Position numbers and translations under genes: made by a program. Below, in pieces: positions 44,155 through 51,973 of a DNA stretch of 64,000 bases. The DNA comes from Rhizobium sp. Root1220. GTDB lineage: Bacteria; Pseudomonadota; Alphaproteobacteria; Rhizobiales; Rhizobiaceae. Numbering within the stretch: position 1 is the first letter of the stretch; every line of letters begins with the position of its first letter. Where the stretch lies: assembly GCF_001426265.1 (NCBI RefSeq), contig NZ_LMDG01000034.1, forward strand, positions 358,888 to 422,887, in the 5' to 3' direction. The notes beneath the pieces are model-generated. The model was not told the DNA's origin and ran no database searches. It worked only from the letters and a program-made list of their open reading frames with translations.

Positions 44155-44760
44155 CTAGTCGTTATCGCCGGATCGGCGAGAAATGAACCCGCCGGATCTT
44201 GACATGACACCGCCGGAGCGAGACAACGCGCCGCCCGATCGGGACATTCCGCCACTCGCCATTCCTCTGGGATCAGCGGAAGCCTCGACAGACAATAGGA
44301 TTTGCTCAAGGGTTCCTGTTTCGGCATCGAGTCTCATGGAGACGTCAGCCTTGTCGTAAATCCAAACCTTCATATCCCCGGCAAGAGCTCCGACTTGTGA
44401 ACCGAGGCCTGTTAGGCCCGTTGAACTTGGGGACCTATACAATCTGTCGAAATCGATATCATCGTTGGCGTTCCTCGCAGGGGGGTCGTCGGGAAAGGCG
44501 CCATCGCCATGGACGACAAAGATTGCCGGTCGACTGAGTTCAATGAATGACCCCTCGAAAGAGAAGGCATAGATCCGCGCCAGACCCGCGTCTGCCGCAC
44601 TCAGCTGGTTCATCAGAAGTTGGTTTGCTCCCGATGGCCGTACGTCTTGAGTCGGATAAATGGGTGCGCCCCTAAGAGTTAGATCACTCAGTAGACGCCC
44701 GAACAGATATACAGCTGATACGCCAAGCAAGGTTTCATTGTTTGCCACGTTTCCCTCCAT
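44155..44760 (-). CDS. 201-residue protein with SRSGG heptad tail
   Basis: Not recognised. Residues 1-165 form a mixed alpha/beta region (ETLLGVSAVYLFGRLLSDLT, RIYAFSFEGSFIELSRPAIF, DMKVWIYDKADVSMRLDAET). The last 30 residues are four tandem heptads: GMSRSGG, ALSRSGG, VMSRSGG, FISRRSG, encoded by 21-base repeats at about 44172-44255. The gene starts 11 bases after the metalloprotease gene ends, so the two are almost certainly co-translated. Confidence 0.65.
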   Translation of the reverse strand: MEGNVANNETLLGVSAVYLFGRLLSDLTLRGAPIYPTQDVRPSGANQLLMNQLSAADAGLARIYAFSFEGSFIELSRPAIFVVHGDGAFPDDPPARNANDDIDFDRLYRSPSSTGLTGLGSQVGALAGDMKVWIYDKADVSMRLDAETGTLEQILLSVEASADPRGMASGGMSRSGGALSRSGGVMSRSGGFISRRSGDND

Positions 44761-44771
44761 CTACATGGTTA

Positions 44772-46100
44772 TTAACGGCCAGTTTGTCGCGACAGCAGAA
44801 CTCTCTCGCGATAGTTCATCTTCGGAAGCTCTAGATGATCTGTCGGCAGCAATATGCGCGCAGAGTGGACATGGCTGCGATGCTCGCCACCTTTGAGGTG
44901 GACGCCGGCGTGCAATTCGCCGATGGCCCGCCGCCTGAAGTTTCTGCTGATGATCCTGGCGAACTGGCCGCCACTTTCGTCCCGATCAATCGCAAGTATC
45001 GCTCTCGCGACGTCGCCGTAGTCCAAGAAATCGGGAGCGAGAGCCCACAAGGTTTCCGCCAGATACGTGCCGACGATATCGCGTGCATCAAGCAGCGCCT
45101 CGACAAATCCGTCTGAGTTCCGCGCAAAAGCCCGGTCGAAAGCGTGCTGCACCTGTGCCTCGGCAGCCTGGTCGAACTCGGCAATATCCGCGAGATCCTC
45201 AACCGCACGCGAGATCAAGCCGCGAGCCACCAGGCTCTCATGAAAGATGTCGACAAGGATGTCGAAGATCGCACCGGTGAGCGGTTGCGAGAGCTCATGC
45301 TCGTCCTTCCATCCATGAACGAAGTCGGCCATCGTCCGTTTGTTGCTGGCTGAACGTATCTGGCGATGTGGCGAAAATTCCGAAAACCGCGCCAAGCGAT
45401 TTGCACGATAGAGATTGCCGCGCGTCTCCATGAGAACATTGTCGATCACGGAGGGAAAATGCATGGCTGCGATCAGCGACACGCAGTCGGAGACGGCCTC
45501 CTGGAAGCCAAGATATTCCGGGTATTCGGCTTCAGGCTGCGGCACGCCAAGCACGCTGAAGATGATTGCATGCCCCACCTCATGAGCGATGACGTCGAAG
45601 TCCAGGCTGAAGGGGAGGACGCGCCCGTCCTTCTCGAACTGGCTCCCAATTTCGAGGAAGCCATAGCCGTACTGGGCGTTGTTCCATTGCGGCAGGATCG
45701 AGATTTGCAGACGGTCGAAGTGATCGTGAAAATGCCAGACAATAGGCTGTCCGAGAAAGCGCTCCCACACATCCAACGTGAACCGCACGCAACCAAACAC
45801 ATGCGCGGCTTCGAAGCCTGGCATCCAAGGTTGGAGGTGGTCAAAATTGCCATACTCGTCAGAGGCGGCCGGCTCCAGGACCTTTCCGGTCCAAGGTGGC
45901 AGATAAATGTACGGCGTTCCCAGCGGCCCGCGGTTCACGCCGTAGGGACGGCTCTTTCCGACCGGCTCCAAAACAAACATGCAGTCATCGGCTGGACCAG
46001 CTTTCAGACTACCCAGCGGAGACGACACCTCAACGATCTCGGGGCTTGACCGAGCATCCTCAAACGGTGGCTGTACAAAAAGTCTGAACCGGGTGCCCAT
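44772..46100 (-). CDS. HExxH metalloprotease, gluzincin-like
   Basis: A 442-residue putative zinc protease. The zinc site is DVIAHEVGHAIIF with His173, Glu174 and His177, followed 24 residues later by GFQEAVSD (Glu201, Asp205), the ExxSD arrangement of thermolysin/fungalysin-type gluzincins. No signal peptide or propeptide is evident, which is unusual for secreted members and suggests a cytosolic role or release by another route. The ATG follows a run of eight Gs that may serve as ribosome-binding site. It sits between an adenylate cyclase gene and two unknown genes, all on the same strand. Confidence 0.75.
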   Translation of the reverse strand: MGTRFRLFVQPPFEDARSSPEIVEVSSPLGSLKAGPADDCMFVLEPVGKSRPYGVNRGPLGTPYIYLPPWTGKVLEPAASDEYGNFDHLQPWMPGFEAAHVFGCVRFTLDVWERFLGQPIVWHFHDHFDRLQISILPQWNNAQYGYGFLEIGSQFEKDGRVLPFSLDFDVIAHEVGHAIIFSVLGVPQPEAEYPEYLGFQEAVSDCVSLIAAMHFPSVIDNVLMETRGNLYRANRLARFSEFSPHRQIRSASNKRTMADFVHGWKDEHELSQPLTGAIFDILVDIFHESLVARGLISRAVEDLADIAEFDQAAEAQVQHAFDRAFARNSDGFVEALLDARDIVGTYLAETLWALAPDFLDYGDVARAILAIDRDESGGQFARIISRNFRRRAIGELHAGVHLKGGEHRSHVHSARILLPTDHLELPKMNYRERVLLSRQTGR

Positions 46101-46214
46101 TCGCCCCCCCCAAAATACTTTATTTGGTCAGTTCAACTTAAAGTTTCGCAGCTTGATCCAAGGTTTGGCAAGTCATTCAATGGTGGTATATATCTAAGCT
46201 AATGGTAGGAGCCG

Positions 46215-48086
46215 TCACTCGGAAAGCTCGACCAAACGTGAATAGCGCGGATGGCTACGAATTGAATCGAGGTCGGAATCATTCTTGAACCAGAGCCTCA
46301 TCTCCGCGCCGATTTGGGGCATCCAAACCTCGAGCAAGTCGATCGCTCGGTCGATTTCGCCAAGCAGCGCATATGTGCAGGCGGCATTGTATTGAATGTT
46401 TATATCGTTGGGATCGGTCGCCAGAGCGCGCGCCAACCATTCCAATGCCCGATCGCGAAGACCGAGAAAGGCCAGCGCGGTCGCTCCAAGGCACGCAACA
46501 TTGGCGTTCTCCGGATGTAGCCGCATTTCGTCCTCGGCTTTCTTTATTGCGATGCGGGCGTAGCTCTCGGCCCTGTCTACCTGCCCGAGCGAACGAAAGA
46601 CATTCACCAGCATCATCGGCGCGCCATAATCCGCGGGCTTGATTTCCAATGCGCGCTGAAAGTAAGTCGCCGCCGGTTCGAACTGACCGTTGGTGACGCA
46701 AAACTCGGCATAGTACCGATTGGCCTCGTGGCAATTGGGGCCGAGCGACAAGGCCTGCTCGAATGCGGAATCTGCCTCGGCGCGATTGCCGGCAACCGCC
46801 AATGCAAGCCCCCTGGCCGCATACGCCTCCGCGAGATTGGGGTCTATCGCGAGCGCTTTCGCGGCGTTCTCAAGAATGTCATTCACCGGAAACTTCACGC
46901 CAAATTGGGACCGCAAACGCGCATCGCAAACCGCTGCGCCCGCATAGGCGCGGGCATAGCCAGGATCCAGTTCGATCGCTCTGGCGAAACTCTGTCTGGC
47001 CATGAGATAATTTGATTTCGAGGCAATGTGGTTGTACTCCCGACCCCTCAGATAGTGCGTGTAGGCTTCCACGCTCTCTGTCGGCGCCTGCTCGATCGCC
47101 CGCTTCTCGTCAGGGAGCAGCTTGACCTTAAGTTGTTCGACGATCGCCTTGGCGATCTCGTCTTGAACTTCGAATATGTCGGTGAGGTCCCGGTCGTAAC
47201 GCGCAGCCCAAACGTGACCGTCACTGGCTGCGTCGATCAATTCGGCATTGATCCTCACATGGTTGCCGGCCTTCCGGACACTGCCTTCGACGACATAGGC
47301 AACACCGAGTTCCCTGGCGATGCGCTGCAGGTTCTCGCTTCGGCCTTTCCACGTGAAGACAGTGTTGCGGCTCAGCACAAACAGACCTGAGACATTCGAT
47401 AGATCGGTGATGATATCCTCGGTAATGCCGTCGCTGAAAAACTCCTGCGAGGGATCGTTGCTGATGTTAGCGAATGGCAGGATAGCAACCGACGGCTTGC
47501 TGAAGGATGCCTGGGTGTGCCAGTTTGCAGGCAAAGCTTCGCCGATCGAGGCTACGTTGCCCCAATCGGCAAAATACACGTGCACTGGACGGGAAATATT
47601 CTTGACGGTCCTGTCGCCCTGGTCTGCAAAGTCGACACCGAGCTTGTTTCCGATTTCGTGGCGCACAGCCGCCGAGCATGCAATTCCCCCAGGAACAGCA
47701 AGAGCCTGTAGTCGGACGGCTACATTAACGCCATCCCCGTGAAAGTCATCCCCATCGAAGACGATGTCGCCCAGATTCAAACCCATCCGGAACACGAAGT
47801 GCCGGTCCGCCGGAATCCCTATGCTCCGCTCCAGCATGCCGCGCTGGATTTCGACCGCGCAGCGTGCGGCATTGAGCACGCTGCCGAACTCGATGAGGAA
47901 ACCGTCGCCCATCACCTTGATTATGTGCCCGCCGTGGCTTGCGACGGCCGGATCGAATAGCTCCCGGCGGTGCTGACGGAGAGCGTTGAGCGTATCCTCT
48001 TCGTTTGCTTCCAAGAGCCGGGTGTAACCGACAAGATCGGCGGCTAGGATAGCTGCCAATCGACGTTCAACATGCTCCGCGCACAT
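46215..48086 (-). CDS. class III adenylate cyclase with TolB-like and TPR regions
   Basis: A 623-residue protein. The catalytic domain (residues 1-175) keeps the key residues: metal aspartates Asp17 (AADLVGYTRL) and Asp61 (VMGDGFLIEF), Lys57, and the Asn121/Arg125 pair in DGVNVAVRLQ. Residues about 195-330 resemble the TolB N-terminal-like domain (SVAILPFANISNDPSQEFFS) common in rhizobial cyclases, and the rest are TPR repeats (AIELDPGYARAYAGAAVCDA and similar). Rhizobial genomes hold many such paralogs. The metalloprotease gene follows after 114 bases. Confidence 0.9.
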   Translation of the reverse strand: MCAEHVERRLAAILAADLVGYTRLLEANEEDTLNALRQHRRELFDPAVASHGGHIIKVMGDGFLIEFGSVLNAARCAVEIQRGMLERSIGIPADRHFVFRMGLNLGDIVFDGDDFHGDGVNVAVRLQALAVPGGIACSAAVRHEIGNKLGVDFADQGDRTVKNISRPVHVYFADWGNVASIGEALPANWHTQASFSKPSVAILPFANISNDPSQEFFSDGITEDIITDLSNVSGLFVLSRNTVFTWKGRSENLQRIARELGVAYVVEGSVRKAGNHVRINAELIDAASDGHVWAARYDRDLTDIFEVQDEIAKAIVEQLKVKLLPDEKRAIEQAPTESVEAYTHYLRGREYNHIASKSNYLMARQSFARAIELDPGYARAYAGAAVCDARLRSQFGVKFPVNDILENAAKALAIDPNLAEAYAARGLALAVAGNRAEADSAFEQALSLGPNCHEANRYYAEFCVTNGQFEPAATYFQRALEIKPADYGAPMMLVNVFRSLGQVDRAESYARIAIKKAEDEMRLHPENANVACLGATALAFLGLRDRALEWLARALATDPNDINIQYNAACTYALLGEIDRAIDLLEVWMPQIGAEMRLWFKNDSDLDSIRSHPRYSRLVELSE

Positions 48087-48154
48087 GCCCGTCTCCCCAA
48101 CTTGTTGGTGGCAATATTACTTAGTTCAAGCGGCTAGCCAGCAATGTTGCAGGA

Positions 48155-48175
48155 CGGTTGTTTTGCTGACAACCG
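48155..48175. promoter_or_regulatory. inverted repeat CGGTTGT-N7-ACAACCG
   Basis: Perfect 7-bp arms, about 70 bases upstream of the cyclase gene start. Possible operator or hairpin; no T-run follows on either strand long enough to call it a terminator. Confidence 0.35.
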
Positions 48176-48380
48176 AAATCTCGCTCTGCAGCCAAACTGC
48201 CAGTTAACATCTGCCGAATAATCTGTGCTACCGCGATGTCGCCCGCCGCCTTGGAGCGCGGAACTGTTGTCTCGCATGATACGGCGATCGGGGCAGAATT
48301 TCGGACCGGCATACCAAAACAATTTGGTTGCAAGAACTTCGCGCTGGGATGATTGGCGCCCTGCTGTCGGGCGTCGGTGC

Positions 48381-48403
48381 GTGTATGTTACAGGAACATA
48401 CAC
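48381..48403. promoter_or_regulatory. perfect 23-bp palindrome GTGTATGTT-ACAGG-AACATACAC
   Basis: Nine-base perfect arms around a 5-base spacer, 140 bases upstream of the CBS-BON gene. The length and symmetry are typical of a dimeric regulator's binding site. The binding protein is unknown. Confidence 0.55.
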
Positions 48404-48543
48404 CACATTGGCTTGCCAAACCAGGCACGGGGGTATGTGATAATGACGTCCTGCGACTTTGCGCACTCAGCGGACACGCGCCTACTGCAGGCCAAACACA
48501 ATTGACATCACCGCACTGAGGTCCTTGCAGGAGATGGAGCCTA

Positions 48544-49212
48544 ATGCGCGTCAAGGATGTGATGACCACCAAAATCACCAAGGTGTCGCCTGACAATGGC
48601 GTCAGACAGGCAGCGCAGGTCATGCTGGACAATCATGTCAGCGGGGTCCCCGTCGTCGACGACGAAGGGCGTCTGGTAGGTGTCCTGAGTGAAGGAGATC
48701 TGATCCGTAGAACGGAACTGATATCTGCGACGATAACCTCATCGGAGGACATGGCATTGCCATCGGAAGCGCGGGCGAATGCCTACATCAGGCGCAGCTC
48801 CTGGCGCGTCGGCGATGCAATGACCCCCGATCCTGTCGTCATTGACGAAGAAGCCTCGCTTGCGCACGTTGCAAAACTCATGCACGAGCGGCACATCAAG
48901 CGAATTCCTGTCGTGAGGGATGGCAAGCTGGTCGGCATCGTCAGTCGCGCAGATCTCCTTCAGGCAATTCTGGTGGCGCTGCCAGATGATACCGCTGGCG
49001 GGGATGAAGGCATCCAACGCAGCATCGTCGCCCGGTTCGGAGAAAACACCGGGCTGGAGGGTTTGGATCTGAGCGTGACGGTCGACCAGGGGATAGTGCA
49101 TATCTGGGGTAGCGTCGAAAGCGTGGAATTCCAGAGAGCGGCTTGCATCGTCGCGGAAGGTGTCCGAGGCGTCAAGGGGGTAGTCGAGCACTTTAACGCC
49201 CCGCATCGCTGA
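48544..49212 (+). CDS. CBS-pair and BON domain protein
   Basis: A 222-residue protein with two CBS domains (residues 1-58, VKDVMTTKITKVSPDNGVRQ; residues 78-140, VGDAMTPDPVVIDEEASLAH) followed by a BON domain (residues about 150-220, LSVTVDQGIVHIWGSVESVE). CBS pairs sense adenine nucleotides, and BON domains bind phospholipid or act as small binding modules. It lies 224 bases upstream of phosphoketolase in the same direction, but the long gap argues for a separate promoter. GGAG precedes the ATG. Confidence 0.88.
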   Translation: MRVKDVMTTKITKVSPDNGVRQAAQVMLDNHVSGVPVVDDEGRLVGVLSEGDLIRRTELISATITSSEDMALPSEARANAYIRRSSWRVGDAMTPDPVVIDEEASLAHVAKLMHERHIKRIPVVRDGKLVGIVSRADLLQAILVALPDDTAGGDEGIQRSIVARFGENTGLEGLDLSVTVDQGIVHIWGSVESVEFQRAACIVAEGVRGVKGVVEHFNAPHR

Positions 49213-49436
49213 TCCCCCTTTGCATAGCGGGATGGAGGCACCTAGCCGCTCTGGACTGCAAGGTTGGCCAATCCGATGGGCCCGGACATGAGGGTGTACG
49301 CTTTGTCGCTGCGGCGGGAGCCGGCGCAAAACGAGTAAAAGAGGGCAATCAGGTCGTCACGCGGCTGTTTGATTGATAGCGCCGGAGCAAGCACGCAGAT
49401 TTGCGGGTCAACGTCAGTTTTTTTCGGGAGATTGAG

Positions 49437-51890
49437 ATGGGTTCGACTGCAGCGAATGAAACCGTGTCGGGCATAGCCCGTCCATCTGGCGCGATTTCAG
49501 CGAATGAGCTTCGTTCGTTGGATGCCTACTGGCGGGCTTCGAATTATCTTTCGGTCGGCCAGATATATCTGCTGGACAACCCTCTGCTGCGCGAGCCGTT
49601 GAAGCGGGAACACATAAAGCCGCGGCTGCTCGGGCACTGGGGAACCTCCCCCGGTCTGAACATGCTCTATGTGCATCTGAACCGGGTGATCAAGCGCGAT
49701 GATCTGAACATGATCTACGTGATCGGTCCGGGTCACGGCGGACCGTCACTGGTGGCTCATGCCTACCTCGAGGGTACCTATAGCGAGTTCTATCCGAATA
49801 TCAGCCAGGATACGGAGGGAATGCAGCGACTGTTCAAACAGTTTAGCTTCCCCGGCGGCATCCCGAGCCACGTCGCACCGGAAACGCCAGGCAGCATCCA
49901 TGAGGGCGGCGAGCTCGGATATGCGCTCAGCCACGCCTATGGAGCGGCTTTTGATAATCCTGACTTGATCGTCGCTTGTGTCGTCGGTGATGGCGAAGCT
50001 GAGACCGGTCCGCTTGCAACCGGCTGGCACGGCAACAAATTCCTCAATCCGGCGCGCGATGGCTGCGTTCTCCCCATCCTGCATCTCAACGGCTACAAGA
50101 TCGCCAACCCGTGCTTTCTCGCCAGAATTCCGAAGGAGGAATTGCAGAAATTCTTCGAGGGGATGGGCTACAAGCCCTACTTCGTCGAGGGCCATGAGCC
50201 AGACCACGTTCACCGGGAACTGGCGGCTGTGCTGGATACGGCGGTGGCCGATATCCGAAATATCTGGGCCGATGCGCGCGAGAACGGCAACCTGAAACGG
50301 CCCGCCTGGCCGATGATTGTCTTTCGAACTCCGAAAGGCTGGACCTGCCCGCCGGAGATAGACGGGAAAAAGTGCGAGGATTACTGGCGATCTCACCAGG
50401 TTCCGATGGGCGATATGAATAAGTCGGAACACATCCGCATCCTCGAGCAGTGGATGAAGAGCTACCGCCCCGAAGAACTGTTCGACGATTCAGGCCAGTT
50501 CAAGCCCGAACTGGCCGCACTGGCTCCCGCCGGCCATCGCCGAATGAGCGACAACCCCCATGCCAATGGGGGGCTACTCATGCGCGATCTGAAAATGCCG
50601 GACTTCCGGGATTACGCGATCGATGTCCCTACCCCCGGCGCCGTGACGGCTGAAGCGGCACGAGCCATGGGCAAGTTCCTGCGCGACGTGATGAAGTCGA
50701 ACCTCGACGCCAACAATTTCCGCCTCTTCAGTCCGGACGAGAACAACTCAAATCGCTGGCAGGACGTGCTGGATGTTACCAACCGTTGCTACATGGCGGA
50801 AATCTATCCGGAGGATGACCACCTTTCACCGGACGGACGCGTCATGGAGGTACTGAGCGAGCACCAATGCCAGGGATGGCTGGAGGGATACCTCCTGACG
50901 GGTCGCCACGGCTTCTTTTCCTGCTACGAGGCCTTCATCCACATTATCGACTCCATGTTCAACCAACATGCCAAGTGGCTGAAAGTCTGCAACGAAATCC
51001 CGTGGCGAAGACCGGTCGCGTCCCTGAACTATTTTTTAAGTTCGCATGTCTGGCGGCAGGATCACAACGGCTTCAGCCATCAGGACCCGGGGTTCATCGA
51101 TCACGTCGTCAACAAGAAGGCCGAGGTCGTACGGGTATACCTGCCACCGGATGCCAACACATTGCTGTCCGTCACCGATCACTGCCTGCGCAGTCGCAAC
51201 TACGTCAATGTGGTCGTGGCGGGAAAGCAACCCGCGCCGCAATGGCTGACGATGTCCGAGGCTGTAAGGCATTGCAGCATGGGTATCGGTATTTGGGAAT
51301 GGGCCAGTAACGACAAGGGCAGTGAGCCAGACGTGGTGATGGCATGCTGCGGCGACGTTCCGACCCTCGAGACGCTGGCCGCTGTCCAGTTGATCCATGA
51401 ACACCTCCCCGAGATCAAGGTGCGGGTCATCAATGTCGTTAACCTGATGAAGCTGCAGCCTGAGAAAGAGCACCCGCACGGGCTGTCCGATGCGGATTTC
51501 GATGGCCTGTTCACCAAGAACAAGCCGATCATCTTCGCCTTCCATGGCTATCCCTGGCTGATCCATCGGCTGACCTATCGACGGACGAACCACGGCAACC
51601 TGCACGTTCGGGGTTACAAGGAAGAGGGCACCACCACCACGCCCTTCGACATGGTGGTCCTCAATGAAATGGACCGGTTCCATCTTGTCGGGGACGTAAT
51701 CGATCGGTTGCCGCAACTGGGTGCCCGTGCCGCCTACTTCAAGCAGGCGATCCAGGTGAAGCTGCTCGAGCACAAGGAATACATCGAGAAATACGGTGAC
51801 GACATGCCGTCGATCAGCGGTTGGAAATGGGGTGTAGCGGATAAGGCGGAAGCGCCGAAATCAACATCCACCGAAGGCGACAACGCCTGA
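49437..51890 (+). CDS. xfp: xylulose-5-phosphate/fructose-6-phosphate phosphoketolase
   Basis: An 817-residue thiamine-diphosphate enzyme that cleaves xylulose 5-phosphate (and often fructose 6-phosphate) with phosphate to acetyl phosphate and a shorter sugar phosphate. The ATG at 49437 follows CGGGAG. Family motifs include GPGHGGPSLVAHAYLEGTYS, GGIPSHVAPETPGSIHEGGE, and the ThDP-binding VVGDGEAETGPLATGWHGNK. The length is normal. A terminator-like hairpin overlaps the stop, separating it from the glucan genes. Confidence 0.95.
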   Translation: MGSTAANETVSGIARPSGAISANELRSLDAYWRASNYLSVGQIYLLDNPLLREPLKREHIKPRLLGHWGTSPGLNMLYVHLNRVIKRDDLNMIYVIGPGHGGPSLVAHAYLEGTYSEFYPNISQDTEGMQRLFKQFSFPGGIPSHVAPETPGSIHEGGELGYALSHAYGAAFDNPDLIVACVVGDGEAETGPLATGWHGNKFLNPARDGCVLPILHLNGYKIANPCFLARIPKEELQKFFEGMGYKPYFVEGHEPDHVHRELAAVLDTAVADIRNIWADARENGNLKRPAWPMIVFRTPKGWTCPPEIDGKKCEDYWRSHQVPMGDMNKSEHIRILEQWMKSYRPEELFDDSGQFKPELAALAPAGHRRMSDNPHANGGLLMRDLKMPDFRDYAIDVPTPGAVTAEAARAMGKFLRDVMKSNLDANNFRLFSPDENNSNRWQDVLDVTNRCYMAEIYPEDDHLSPDGRVMEVLSEHQCQGWLEGYLLTGRHGFFSCYEAFIHIIDSMFNQHAKWLKVCNEIPWRRPVASLNYFLSSHVWRQDHNGFSHQDPGFIDHVVNKKAEVVRVYLPPDANTLLSVTDHCLRSRNYVNVVVAGKQPAPQWLTMSEAVRHCSMGIGIWEWASNDKGSEPDVVMACCGDVPTLETLAAVQLIHEHLPEIKVRVINVVNLMKLQPEKEHPHGLSDADFDGLFTKNKPIIFAFHGYPWLIHRLTYRRTNHGNLHVRGYKEEGTTTTPFDMVVLNEMDRFHLVGDVIDRLPQLGARAAYFKQAIQVKLLEHKEYIEKYGDDMPSISGWKWGVADKAEAPKSTSTEGDNA

Positions 51891-51905
51891 GGACGTCGTC
51901 GCCTT
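51874..51905 (+). terminator. terminator-like hairpin at the end of xfp
   Basis: AAGGCGAC (51874-51881) pairs with GTCGCCTT (51898-51905), with a further ACG/CGT inner pairing. Only three Ts follow directly, so it may be a weak or factor-assisted terminator. Confidence 0.45.
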
Positions 51906-51973
51906 TGCTCATTTGTCAGGTCAGCGGAGTGGAATCCCGGAACTCGTCAACGGTCGTCTGAAGGATCCGTCTT

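Larger units (their letters stand above)
48087..48543. other. intergenic region with two strong palindromes
   Basis: About 460 bases between the divergent cyclase and CBS genes. It contains the hairpin at 48155-48175 (CGGTTGT-N7-ACAACCG) and the perfect 23-bp palindrome at 48381-48403. The open frames on both strands lack plausible starts. Confidence 0.5.

Noticed and set aside
44172..44255. Short tandem repeats as a possible CRISPR array
   Set aside because: The 21-base units are contiguous with no spacers and encode the SRSGG heptads of a protein in frame.
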